64,000 bases of DNA from assembly GCA_958295525.1 (NCBI GenBank), contig OY282355.1, forward strand, positions 2,289,931 through 2,353,930, written 5' to 3'. A model generated the notes under the pieces. That model was not told where the DNA came from. It did not search any database and saw only the letters and a list, made by a program, of their open reading frames with translations. Made by a program: the position numbers and the translations under genes. This DNA comes from an uncultured Dehalococcoidia bacterium (GTDB lineage: Bacteria > Chloroflexota > Dehalococcoidia > Lucifugimonadales > Australimonadaceae). Numbering within the stretch: position 1 is the stretch's first letter; each line of letters opens with the position of its first letter. Below are positions 9,074 to 16,706 of this stretch, piece after piece.

Positions 9074-9826
9074 TTAGCCCAGATGGCGCTCGTAGAAGGC
9101 GAACACCTTTTCCCAGCCGTCGGCGGCCTGCTGCGGGCGGTGCGCCGCTCCGGCCCAGTTGAAGAAGGCGTGCCCCGCGCCGTCGTAGCGATGGAACTCG
9201 TACTCCTTGCCGTGCTTCCGCAGTTCGGCCTCTATGGCGTTCACCTGCTCGACGTCAGGGTTGCCGTCGTCGTTGCCGAACAGTCCCAGAATCGGGCAGC
9301 GCATCCCGGGCGTCATCTCGATCACGGGCGTCGGCTGGTTCTCGTTGATGCGGTCGGGCGTGGGGATGACGTTGCCGCCCCAGCAATCCACGGCGGCGTC
9401 CAAGTCCAAGTTGCAGCCGGCCATATAGGCGACGCGCCCGCCGGAGCAGAACCCTATGACGCCGACCTTGCCCGTCGCGTCGGGCAGGCCGCGAACGTAG
9501 TCGAGCGCGCCCTGCAGGTCGCCGAGGACGAAGGCGTCGCGCTGGCCGCCGTCGTCGCGCACGCGCGCGGACATTTCGGCGGGCGTTCCGGGCCCGTGGC
9601 GCTGATGCAGGTTAGGGCAGACGGCCAAGTAGCCGTGGTGCGCGAAGCGGCGCGTGACCTCGATGCACCACTCGTCCCAGCCGGGCATGTGGTGCGCGAC
9701 GAGCACGGCGGGGAACGGCCCGCCTTCCGACGGCTTCGCCACGTAGGCGTCCACCGCCTCGCCGTTGTGTCCGGTTATCCGAATCGTCTCCGCGCTCATC
9801 GCCGGATGCAAAGCCGTCTGCGCCAT
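9074..9826 (-). CDS. Dienelactone hydrolase family protein
   Basis: 250-residue alpha/beta hydrolase of the carboxymethylenebutenolidase type, which opens dienelactones or related esters. The nucleophile elbow GFCSGG places Cys127 as nucleophile, typical of the family. The acid and His are likely in GLFGNDDGNPD and GAGHAFFNW. The N-terminal VLVAHHMPGWDEW segment gives the oxyanion region. There is no signal peptide. With the Rieske oxygenases elsewhere in the window it could serve aromatic compound breakdown, but that link is inference. A RidA-family gene precedes it on the same strand 48 bases away. Confidence 0.88.
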   Translation of the reverse strand: MAQTALHPAMSAETIRITGHNGEAVDAYVAKPSEGGPFPAVLVAHHMPGWDEWCIEVTRRFAHHGYLAVCPNLHQRHGPGTPAEMSARVRDDGGQRDAFVLGDLQGALDYVRGLPDATGKVGVIGFCSGGRVAYMAGCNLDLDAAVDCWGGNVIPTPDRINENQPTPVIEMTPGMRCPILGLFGNDDGNPDVEQVNAIEAELRKHGKEYEFHRYDGAGHAFFNWAGAAHRPQQAADGWEKVFAFYERHLG

Positions 9827-9874
9827 ATCGTCCTCCTCTTCGCTCGTTCTCTGCGAATTTACCAGACCGCCCCG

Positions 9875-10264
9875 CTATTCGACGTAGGCGACCGCCTCGA
9901 TCTCGACGATGAACTCCGGCCTGGCGAGGCCGGAGACCACGACGAGCGTGCTGGTGGGCGGTTTGTCGGGGCGGTGGGCCGCCCGCGCCGCGCGCACCGC
10001 TTCCAGGTTCTCCTCGCCCACGACGTAGACCGTCGTCTTGACGATGTCCTCGAACGATCCGCCGACCGACGCCACGGCGAGGCGCAGGTTTTTCATCACC
10101 TGGCCGACCTGCGCGGCGGGGTCGCCCACTCCGACGACGTCGCCGTTCTCGTCGGACGCCGTCTGCCCCGCGATGAACGCCCAGGGCCCGGCCTTCACGA
10201 CGTGGGTGTAGCGGTTGCCGTTCGGGGACATCCCCTCCGGCTGCAAATGCTCCACGCTTCCCAT
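9875..10264 (-). CDS. RidA/YjgF-family protein
   Basis: 129-residue member of the YjgF/YER057c/UK114 family. The IAGQTA segment, the VGDPAAQVGQVMKNL helix, the DIVKTTVYV strand and the terminal RPEFIVEIEAVA strand match the fold. Archetypal RidA deaminates reactive enamines using Arg105. By hand alignment from the VEIEA motif the equivalent position here is Thr, so it probably belongs to a Rid subfamily without the classical deaminase arginine, and its activity is uncertain. It is likely cotranscribed with the dienelactone hydrolase. A second family member is at 57705-58103. Confidence 0.85.
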   Translation of the reverse strand: MGSVEHLQPEGMSPNGNRYTHVVKAGPWAFIAGQTASDENGDVVGVGDPAAQVGQVMKNLRLAVASVGGSFEDIVKTTVYVVGEENLEAVRAARAAHRPDKPPTSTLVVVSGLARPEFIVEIEAVAYVE

Positions 10265-10435
10265 AGCGGTCCTCCTCTTCCTTTCAGGGACCTTGCGTAA
10301 CCTTCCGCGCCCGGCGGGATTTGTAGATGTTAGGCAATTCGTTGACGGAATTGGCCCGACGAACAGGCCAATATGGAGACGAACATTCGCGACAACCGCA
10401 ACGATGCCGCTCCAAGCCCTGCGGGATGGTTTGAA

Positions 10436-10592
10436 GACGATGCGCTACGCACATCGTCCGGGGGCGAGATTCCCGCCTGCGCGGGAATGACGGGGCAAGG
10501 GGGCGCTTGCGCGCCGACTGGATTCCCGCCTGCGCGGGAATGACGGGGCAAGGGGGCGCTGCGCGCCACTGGATTCCCGCCTTCGCGGGAAT
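10436..10592. repeat. Cluster of three dispersed palindromes plus a companion hairpin
   Basis: Copies of the dispersed palindrome (core TTCCCGCCTRCGCGGGAA followed by TGACGGG) at 10469-10488, 10522-10541 and 10573-10592. They are preceded by a second hairpin at 10436-10458 (GACGATGCGC, three-base loop, imperfect complement). They fill most of the 477-base gap between the RidA and mrp genes. Noncoding. Confidence 0.85.
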
Positions 10593-10654
10593 GACGGGAC
10601 ATGGGGGGGGCGGGGCGTGGGGGCGGGGGGGCGGGAAAGGCGATGCTTCTCCTC

Positions 10655-10684
10655 TTGTAGGCGGGCGGGGTTAGGCGGTAGTAT
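10655..10684 (+). promoter_or_regulatory. Candidate sigma-70-type promoter of the antiporter operon
   Basis: TTGTAG at 10655-10660, an 18-base spacer and TAGTAT at 10679-10684, about 57 bases before the first antiporter gene. It fits a housekeeping promoter by pattern only. Confidence 0.4.
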
Positions 10685-10741
10685 TGGCGCTCGCGGCGAG
10701 CCCGGCGCGGCTTCGCCGAACGGAGACGGGGCGTTTCACCG

Positions 10742-11356
10742 ATGAGCAGCAATCCGCAGAGCGCAGGGCAGAGGCGGGACAGCAAGAGGCGCGTCGCGGT
10801 CGTTTGGGCCGTGCAGACGCTGCTGCTGTTCGGGGTTTGGATGGCGTTCTCGGGCCACACGGAGATTGAGTTTTTGCTGTGGGGCGCGCTTGCGGCGTTC
10901 GGGGGGACGGCGGCGACGCACTGGCTGTTCGCCGGGGCGCGGGAGTCGCGTTACGAGCACGCGGCGCGTTCGGCGAACGCGGAGGCGCGGATAGCGCTGC
11001 GCTTCGTTCCCTACGCGGCGTGGCTGGTTTGGCAGATCGCGCTGTCGAATTTGCACGTGGCGTATCTTGTTCTATGGCCTCGCGCGCCGGTGGCGCCGAG
11101 CATCGTGGAGTTCGACACGTCGCTGCGGTCGGAGAGCGCGCAGGTTCTGCTGGCGCAGTCGATCACGCTGACGCCGGGGACGGTGACGGTGGACGTTTCG
11201 AACGGGAAGTTTTTGGCGCACTGCCTATCGGCGAAGAGCAGGCAGGGTTTGGAGGAAGGGGATATTCAGCGGAAGGTGGCGTGGGTGTTCGGGGAGAGCG
11301 CGCCGGAGCGGGTGGAATTGCGGGAGGTGACGACGTGGGAGGAGGTTCTGCCGTGA
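10742..11356 (+). CDS. mrpE: Na+/H+ antiporter subunit E (MrpE/MbhA-like)
   Basis: 204-residue membrane subunit. Two or three N-terminal helices (around residues 16-65) are followed by an amphipathic soluble domain with the family segment SITLTPGTVTVDVSNGKFLAHCLS. It starts the operon and helps assemble the Mrp-type cation/proton antiporter in the cytoplasmic membrane. Its stop overlaps the GTG start of the next gene by four bases, indicating translational coupling. The N-terminus (SSNPQSAGQRRDSKRR) is a short basic cytoplasmic tail. Confidence 0.9.
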   Translation: MSSNPQSAGQRRDSKRRVAVVWAVQTLLLFGVWMAFSGHTEIEFLLWGALAAFGGTAATHWLFAGARESRYEHAARSANAEARIALRFVPYAAWLVWQIALSNLHVAYLVLWPRAPVAPSIVEFDTSLRSESAQVLLAQSITLTPGTVTVDVSNGKFLAHCLSAKSRQGLEEGDIQRKVAWVFGESAPERVELREVTTWEEVLP

Positions 11357-11673
11357 CGCTGTTCGCCGCGCTGCTTGCGGTTACGGCGGTGGTGACCGCG
11401 ACGCTGTTCCACCGGCTCGTCGTCGGGCGGACGCCCTACGACCGGCTGCTGGCGGCGGGGGCGATTGGGACGAACGCGATTGTGCTGCTGGCGATGATGG
11501 GGTTCCTGTTCGAGCGTCCGGATATGTTCGTTGACCTTGCGCTGACCTACGCGCTGCTCAATTTCATTGGGACGGTGGCGGTGGGGAAGTATTTGGAGAG
11601 CCGGCAGCATCAGGCGTGGGCGATGATTCAGCGGATGGAGGCGGAGGAGGAGCAGGAGAGGGGGAAGCCGTGA
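11353..11673 (+). CDS. mrpF: Na+/H+ antiporter subunit F (MrpF/MbhB-like)
   Basis: 106-residue protein with three transmembrane helices (about 2-19, 36-56, 62-80). RTPYDRLLAAGAIGTN is the family-specific loop between helix 1 and helix 2. The GTG start overlaps the mrpE stop (GTGA). The same frame is open far upstream, but the coupling and the family length fix this start. The C-terminal tail is charged and extended (MEAEEEQERGKP). Small MrpF subunits sit at the distal end of the antiporter complex. Confidence 0.88.
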   Translation: MTLFAALLAVTAVVTATLFHRLVVGRTPYDRLLAAGAIGTNAIVLLAMMGFLFERPDMFVDLALTYALLNFIGTVAVGKYLESRQHQAWAMIQRMEAEEEQERGKP

Positions 11674-11972
11674 ACGCGATGGGGGTCGCGCTGATTGCGG
11701 CGGGGATTGGGTTTATGGCGATCACGTCGCTGGGGCTGGCGCGTCTGCCGGACTTTTTCGCGCGGGTGCACGCGGTGTCGAAGTCGGAGACGCTGGGCCT
11801 GCTGCTGGTGCTCGGGGGGCTGATTCTGTACGAGGGCGCGTCGCTGACGAGCCTCAAGTTGGGGCTGGTGGCGGTGTTCGTGGCGATCGCCAATCCGGTG
11901 GCGGCGCACTTGCTGACGCGGGCGGCGCTGCGGGCGGGCGAGACGCCGTGGCGGAAGGGAGAGGGGGAATGA
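11670..11972 (+). CDS. mrpG: Na+/H+ antiporter subunit G (MrpG/MbhC-like)
   Basis: About 100 residues with three hydrophobic helices. GLARLPDFFARVHAVSKSETLG is the MrpG signature, followed by a helix ending in IANPVAAHLLTRAA. The chosen GTG at 11670 overlaps the mrpF stop, and an ATG at 11679 is an alternative three codons in. The stop overlaps the next gene's ATG by four bases. It is a structural subunit of the cation/proton antiporter. Confidence 0.88.
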   Translation: MNAMGVALIAAGIGFMAITSLGLARLPDFFARVHAVSKSETLGLLLVLGGLILYEGASLTSLKLGLVAVFVAIANPVAAHLLTRAALRAGETPWRKGEGE

Positions 11973-12214
11973 TCTGGTGGCTGGAGTTGGGGTTTTTCGG
12001 GCTGCTGATTCTGGCGGCGGTCGTGGCGCTGACGGTGCGGGATATGATCGCGGCGGTCGCCACGTTGACGGCGTACAGTTTTCTCGCGGCGGGGCTGCTG
12101 GCGCTGATGGGGGCGGTGGACGTGGCGTTGACGGAGGCGGCGCTGGGCGCGGGGATAACGGGGGTGCTGCTGGTTGGGGCGTTCAGCCGGTTGGATAGGA
12201 GGACGCCGGATTGA
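11969..12214 (+). CDS. DUF4040 subunit (MbhD / split MrpA C-terminal part)
   Basis: 81-residue membrane protein with three short helices. RDMIAAVATLTAYSFLAAGLLALMGAVDVALTEAALGAG is the typical DUF4040 core, normally found in the C-terminal part of MrpA or as MbhD in membrane-bound hydrogenases. Here it is a separate gene. The ATG overlaps the mrpG stop and the stop overlaps the next start. It probably contributes the acidic residue (Glu in VALTEAALG) of the ion path, as in homologues. Confidence 0.85.
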   Translation: MIWWLELGFFGLLILAAVVALTVRDMIAAVATLTAYSFLAAGLLALMGAVDVALTEAALGAGITGVLLVGAFSRLDRRTPD

Positions 12215-12516
12215 AGCGCGTAACGCTCCTATTTCTCATCGGGCTCGCGGCGCTGCTCGTTTGGGCGTCCAGCGATTTGCCGGACCGGGCGGATCCGCTC
12301 GCTCCGGCGAACCGGCATCTCTCGCCGGAGTTGACGGAGTTGACGGAGCAGGAGGTCGAGATTCCGAATATGGTGTCGGCGGTTCTGGCGGACTTCCGCG
12401 GGTACGACACGCTGGGGGAGACGTTTGTGATTTTCACGGCGGGGCTTGCGGTTTTGCTGGTTTTGCAGCGGAGCCGGCGGACGCCCGACGACGAGGAGGA
12501 GGCGGGGGATGCATGA
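12211..12516 (+). CDS. MbhE-like antiporter subunit (second split MrpA C-terminal part)
   Basis: 101 residues beginning at a TTG that overlaps the preceding stop. An N-terminal hydrophobic helix (3-20) is followed by a periplasmic-type stretch, then NMVSAVLADFRGYDTLGETFVIFTAGLAVLLVL, the hallmark of MbhE and of the last helices of MrpA (FRGYDTLGE). It ends in an acidic tail. Together with the DUF4040 gene it replaces the C-terminal domain of a full-length MrpA. Confidence 0.82.
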   Translation: MKRVTLLFLIGLAALLVWASSDLPDRADPLAPANRHLSPELTELTEQEVEIPNMVSAVLADFRGYDTLGETFVIFTAGLAVLLVLQRSRRTPDDEEEAGDA

Positions 12517-12967
12517 CCGCTACGACAGCGTGATTCTGCACTTCGCGGCGCGGGCGTTTATGGTTCCGCTGATCGTGGTGTTCGGGATTTACGTGCTGCT
12601 GCATGGGGAGAGCAGCCCGGGCGGAGGATTCCAAGCGGGGGCGATCGTCGCGGCGGCGTTCGTGCTGGCGCGGCTGACGCTGGGGAACCGGCATGGGGGG
12701 CGCAGCCTTCCGATGTGGCTGCTGACGGTTTTGGCGTGCGCGGGGCTGGGGATTTATATGTTCGGGGGGATTCTTCCGCTGCTGCTTGGAGGGAATTTCT
12801 TGGATTACGGGGTTATTCCGGTGGAGTGGTACAACCAGTTCGCGGGGGAGCCCAAGACGAGCCGGGCGGCGGGCATTTTCATTATCGAGTGGGGGGTGTT
12901 CTTGGGGGTGGCGAGCGTGCTGGTGATTCTGTACGACCATCTGACGGACGCGGAAAGCGATGATTGA
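12509..12967 (+). CDS. mrpB: Na+/H+ antiporter subunit B, MnhB domain (MbhF-like)
   Basis: 152 residues, four transmembrane helices. The motif LLHGESSPGGGFQAGAIVAAAFVL is the conserved MnhB/MrpB signature. The start ATG at 12509 overlaps the previous gene by 8 bases, and the upstream open frame is not needed. It ends 8 bases inside mrpC. It is an integral subunit of the antiporter. Confidence 0.9.
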   Translation: MHDRYDSVILHFAARAFMVPLIVVFGIYVLLHGESSPGGGFQAGAIVAAAFVLARLTLGNRHGGRSLPMWLLTVLACAGLGIYMFGGILPLLLGGNFLDYGVIPVEWYNQFAGEPKTSRAAGIFIIEWGVFLGVASVLVILYDHLTDAESDD

Positions 12968-13337
12968 GGATTTCGCGGCGCGCTTTCCGTACATCGCCAC
13001 GGCGATTCTGCTCGTCATCGGGCTGTACGGGATGATGGGCAAGCGCAGTTTGGTGAAGCAGGTGATCGGGCTGACGATCTTCCAGTCGGCGGTGATTCTG
13101 TTTTTCATCAGCGGGTCGCTGCTGGAGGGGGCGACGCTGCCGATTCTGCACGGGGTTCACGGGCCTGAGCACGCGGATCCTGACGATTTCGTGAATCCGC
13201 TGCCGCACGTGCTGATGCTGACGGCCATCGTCGTTGGGGTTGGGATAACGGGAGTGGCGCTGAGTTTTCTGATTTCGATCTACCGCGAGTTCGGGACGCT
13301 GGACGAGCGCGAGTTGCTGGACGAGATGAGGAAGTAG
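12960..13337 (+). CDS. mrpC: Na+/H+ antiporter subunit C, NuoK-like (MbhG-like)
   Basis: 125 residues with three helices, homologous to complex I subunit NuoK. GLYGMMGKRSLVKQVIGLTIFQSAVILFFIS and DPLPHVLMLTAIVVGVGITGVALS-type segments are diagnostic (here NPLPHVLMLTAIVVGVGITG). An insertion of about 20 residues (GATLPILHGVHGPEHADPDD) lies between helices 2 and 3. It overlaps mrpB by 8 bases and ends two bases before the next start. Confidence 0.92.
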   Translation: MIEDFAARFPYIATAILLVIGLYGMMGKRSLVKQVIGLTIFQSAVILFFISGSLLEGATLPILHGVHGPEHADPDDFVNPLPHVLMLTAIVVGVGITGVALSFLISIYREFGTLDERELLDEMRK

Positions 13338-13339
13338 CG

Positions 13340-14878
13340 GTGGATCAGATTCCCGTCTTCATTCCGGGGGCGCCGCTGCTGCTGTCGCTCGTGGTTCCGC
13401 TTCTGGGGCGGGCGTGGCGGCGGAGCGTGTTTCCCGTCGCGGCGCTCGGAATCGCCTTGTCGGCGCTCGCGTCGGCGTTCACGCTGGACCGCGTGCTGGA
13501 GGGCGGGCCGTTCCGGTACTGGCTAGGAGGGTGGGCGCCGCCGGTGGGGATCGAGTACGCGCTGGACGAGGTTTCGGCGTTCGTGAGTTTGGCGATCACG
13601 AGCGTCGCGCTGCTTGCGCTGATCTCGACGCGGCGCTGGGCGGAGCGGGAGGCGGGGGATCGTCCGGGGGTGTTCTACGGGCTGGCGCTGCTGCTGGTCG
13701 CGGGGCTCACGGGCATCGTGCTCACGGGCGACTTGTTCAACTTGTTCGTGTTTTTGGAGATCGCGTCGCTGGCGGCCTACGGGCTGGTTTTCATCGGCGG
13801 ACGGAAGGCGATGGTGGCGGGGTTCCGCTACTTGATCATCGGCTCCATCGGCGGGACGCTGTATCTGCTGGGCGTTGGGTTCATCTATTTCGCCACGGGG
13901 ACGTTGAGCATGGCGGAGGCGCAGGAGTTGCTGGGCTCGTCGGAGAGCGGGCGGGCGGTTCAGGCGGGGGCGGCGTTCATATTCGCGGGGCTTGGCCTCA
14001 AAATGGGGCTCGTTCCGCTGCACCTGTGGCTGCCTGACGCCTATGAGCACGCGCCGTCGTCGGTCAACTCGCTGATTGCGCCGGTGATGACGAAAGTGGC
14101 CGGTTACGCGATGCTGCGGATGACGTTGAGCGTGTTTCCGCCCGGCTATTTCACGGGCGCGGTTCCCATCGCGGACGCGCTGCTCGTGCTGGGGCTGATC
14201 GGGATCGTGTTCGGCTCGGTGGCGGCGGCGGCGCAGAGCGATCTGCGGCGTATGCTGGCGTACAGCAGCATCAGCCAGTTGGCGTTCATCGCGGTGGGGA
14301 TTGGCTTGGGGACGCCGCTGGCGCTGGCGGCGGCGCTGCTGCACGTGGCGAATCACGCGGCGATGAAGGGGACGCTCTTCTTGGCGGCGGCGTCCATCCG
14401 GCTGCGGGTGGGGCTGCAGCGGACGCACAACCTCGCGGGGCTTGGGCCGCGCATGCCGGTGACGATGGGGGCGTTCGCGGTGGGGGCGGTGGCGATGGTG
14501 GGGATTCCGCCCACCGCGGGCTTCTTCAGCAAGTGGTATATGGCGCAGGCGGGGCTGCAGGCCGGGCAGTGGATCGTGGTCGCGGTGGTTCTGGCGAGCA
14601 GCCTGCTCACCGCCGTGTATCTCTTCCGCGCGCTGGAGCAGGTCTACCTGCGGCCGGCGAAGCCGGAGCCTTCGGGGCGGCATCACAACGGCGAGGATGC
14701 GGAGGAGCATCAGCCGCCCTCCGCCGCGCCGCCGGTGCGGGGAGTGGTCGCGCGGGCGTCGGAAGCGCCGTGGGACGTGTGGGTTCCGCTTGCGCTGCTG
14801 GCCGCCGCGACGGTGGCGCTGGGAGTGTTCAACGCGGCGATTATGGAGCGCGTGCTGCTGCCCGGGGTGACGCCGTGA
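13340..14878 (+). CDS. mrpD: Proton-translocating antiporter subunit D, first of three
   Basis: 512-residue polytopic protein of the ND2/ND4/ND5 family (Proton_antipo_M domain). About 14 helices are evident. GDLFNLFVFLEIASLAAYGLV is the typical Glu-bearing helix (TM5-like), GLKMGLVPLHLWLPDAYEHAPSSVNSLIAPVMTKVAGYAMLR the helix-7/8 Lys and His region, and AYSSISQLAFIAVGIGLG plus ANHAAMKGTLFL follow. A hydrophilic insertion lies near residue 435. The GTG start is two bases after the mrpC stop. It provides one proton or cation channel of the complex. Confidence 0.92.
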   Translation: MDQIPVFIPGAPLLLSLVVPLLGRAWRRSVFPVAALGIALSALASAFTLDRVLEGGPFRYWLGGWAPPVGIEYALDEVSAFVSLAITSVALLALISTRRWAEREAGDRPGVFYGLALLLVAGLTGIVLTGDLFNLFVFLEIASLAAYGLVFIGGRKAMVAGFRYLIIGSIGGTLYLLGVGFIYFATGTLSMAEAQELLGSSESGRAVQAGAAFIFAGLGLKMGLVPLHLWLPDAYEHAPSSVNSLIAPVMTKVAGYAMLRMTLSVFPPGYFTGAVPIADALLVLGLIGIVFGSVAAAAQSDLRRMLAYSSISQLAFIAVGIGLGTPLALAAALLHVANHAAMKGTLFLAAASIRLRVGLQRTHNLAGLGPRMPVTMGAFAVGAVAMVGIPPTAGFFSKWYMAQAGLQAGQWIVVAVVLASSLLTAVYLFRALEQVYLRPAKPEPSGRHHNGEDAEEHQPPSAAPPVRGVVARASEAPWDVWVPLALLAAATVALGVFNAAIMERVLLPGVTP

Positions 14879-16392
14879 CCGGGACGACGCCGTCCGTTCT
14901 CCCGCTCGCCGCAGTGCTCGTTCCGGCGCTCGCCGCCGCGCTCGCTGCCCTCACGACGGAGCGGCGGCGGAACCTGCGCGACGCTTGGGCGACGCTCGCG
15001 GGGGCGCTGATGACGGTCATCGTGGTTGCGATGCTCGCGGGGGCGCTGGACGGGCGCGTCCACCGGACGTCGCTCGTGGAGATCGCGCCGGGGGTGGAAC
15101 TGGCGCTGCGGGCGGATCCGGCGGGGATGATCTTCGGTCTGCTCGTCTCCGTGCTGTGGGTCGCGGCGGGCGTCTACGCGGTGGGGTATATGCGGGGCGA
15201 GCATGAGCGGAAGCAGACGCGGTTTTTCACGGCGTTCGGGCTGAGCATCGCGGCGGCGGCGGGAGTTGCGCTCGCGGAGAATCTGCTGACGTTCGTCGTG
15301 TTCTACGAGTTGCTCTCGCTCTTCACCTATCCGCTGGTCACGCACCGCGAGACCGAGAGCGCGCTTTCGGCGGGGCGGAAGTATCTGGCGTACACGCTGA
15401 GCGGAGGCGTGCTGCTGATCGGCGGGACGGCGTGGATATACACGCTGGGCATAGACGGAACGTTTCAGGCGGGCGGCTTTCTGGAAGGCGCGGGGCTGAG
15501 CCGGGCGACGGAGTGGGGGCTGTTCGTTCTGCTTGCGGCGGGAGTCGGGGTGAAGGCGGCGGTGATGCCGCTGCACAGCTGGCTGCCGAGCGCGATGGTC
15601 GCGCCGACGCCGGTTTCGGCGCTGCTGCACGCGGTGGCGGTGGTCAAGGCGGGCGTGTTCGGAATGATGCGGGTGGGGGTGTTCGTATTCGGCGCGGCGC
15701 TGCTGGAGGATATGGGCGCGTGGCTTCTGCTGGCCGTTCTGTCGGCGGCGACGCTGCTGATCGGCTCGATGCTGGCGCTGCGGCACGACAATCTGAAGCG
15801 CCGGCTGGCGTACTCCACGATCAGCCATCTTGCGTACATCGTGCTGGGGGTGGCGCTCATCGGGCCGCTGGCGCTGACGGGCGCGCTGCTGCACATCGTG
15901 GGGCACGGGGTGACGAAGATCACGCTGTTCTTCGCGGCGGGGGCGATTCACGTTCGGACTCACAAGGAGAACGTGAGCGAGTTGGACGGCATAGGGCGGC
16001 AGATGCCGGTTACGATGGGGGCGTTCACCGCCGCCGCGCTGAGTATGGTGGGCATTCCGCCGTTCGTGCTTTTCACGAGCAAGTTGTACCTCGCGTGGGG
16101 CGCGGCGGAGGTCGGACAGCAGGCGTTTCTCGTCGTGTATCTGCTGAGCGGCGTTCTTGCGGCGGGCTACCTCTTCCCCATCGTGTTCCGCGCGTTCTGG
16201 CGCTCGTCGCCGGATCATCCCCGCTACGGAGAGGCGGACGTTCGGATGGTGGGGCCGATTGCGGTCACGGCGGCGCTGGCGCTGCTGTGGGGAATCGCGC
16301 CCGACTTTCCGCTGGGCTTCTTGGAGTTGGCGTCGCGGGTGGCGGCGGACGCTTTCCCCGGCGCGGGCGTGATGACGGCGGGAGGCGGATGA
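14875..16392 (+). CDS. Proton-translocating antiporter subunit, second ND-type copy
   Basis: 505 residues, same ND family as the preceding gene but clearly diverged. ENLLTFVVFYELLSLFTYPLVTH gives the conserved Glu helix, GVKAAVMPLHSWLPSAMVAPTPVSALLHAVAVVKAG the Lys/His channel segment, and AYSTISHLAYIVLGVALIG with VGHGVTKITLFFAAG follow. The GTG start overlaps the previous stop by four bases; the open frame further upstream is a shadow of the first subunit. It is likely the second of three in-line channels. Similar to the MrpD/MbhH and MnhA ND5-like branch. Confidence 0.9.
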   Translation: MTGTTPSVLPLAAVLVPALAAALAALTTERRRNLRDAWATLAGALMTVIVVAMLAGALDGRVHRTSLVEIAPGVELALRADPAGMIFGLLVSVLWVAAGVYAVGYMRGEHERKQTRFFTAFGLSIAAAAGVALAENLLTFVVFYELLSLFTYPLVTHRETESALSAGRKYLAYTLSGGVLLIGGTAWIYTLGIDGTFQAGGFLEGAGLSRATEWGLFVLLAAGVGVKAAVMPLHSWLPSAMVAPTPVSALLHAVAVVKAGVFGMMRVGVFVFGAALLEDMGAWLLLAVLSAATLLIGSMLALRHDNLKRRLAYSTISHLAYIVLGVALIGPLALTGALLHIVGHGVTKITLFFAAGAIHVRTHKENVSELDGIGRQMPVTMGAFTAAALSMVGIPPFVLFTSKLYLAWGAAEVGQQAFLVVYLLSGVLAAGYLFPIVFRAFWRSSPDHPRYGEADVRMVGPIAVTAALALLWGIAPDFPLGFLELASRVAADAFPGAGVMTAGGG

Positions 16393-16706
16393 TGATAACG
16401 AGAATGACGGAACTGCGCGAGCGGCTCGAGCGGCGAGGGAAGTGGGCGCTGCCTGCGGCGGCGCTCGCCGCCGCCGCCGTGGTCGAGATCGCGCTGGAGA
16501 TTCTGTACGAGACCACGGCGGGCGACCGCGAGGGCGGTTTGATCTCGACGCCGCTGTTTTGGGCGGCGTTCGGGGCCGTGACGGTTGCGGCGGCGGCGGC
16601 GCTCGCGCATTTGGCCGTTCGCGCAGGGCTGCTGCGCGGGCGCGGCTACTACGGCGGCGATGAGGAAGAGGAGCAGGTAGAGGAAGAGGAGCGGGTAGAG
16701 CGGTGA
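16389..16706 (+). CDS. Small two-helix membrane protein of the antiporter operon
   Basis: 105 residues. A charged N-terminus is followed by hydrophobic helices at about 17-33 and 52-75. The C-terminus is a run of acidic residues (DEEEEQVEEEERVER). The ATG at 16389 overlaps the preceding stop and the end overlaps the next GTG, so it is translated with the antiporter. No family is recognised. By position it resembles the small accessory subunits (such as MbhI) of Mbh-type complexes, but I see no sequence motif to prove it. Confidence 0.65.
   Translation: MMITRMTELRERLERRGKWALPAAALAAAAVVEIALEILYETTAGDREGGLISTPLFWAAFGAVTVAAAAALAHLAVRAGLLRGRGYYGGDEEEEQVEEEERVER

Noticed and set aside
12446-12508. 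Upstream extension of mrpB, and likewise of mrpF, mrpG and the second ND-type gene
   Set aside because: The extensions are shadows inside preceding genes; overlapping start-stop codons and family lengths fix the shorter starts.
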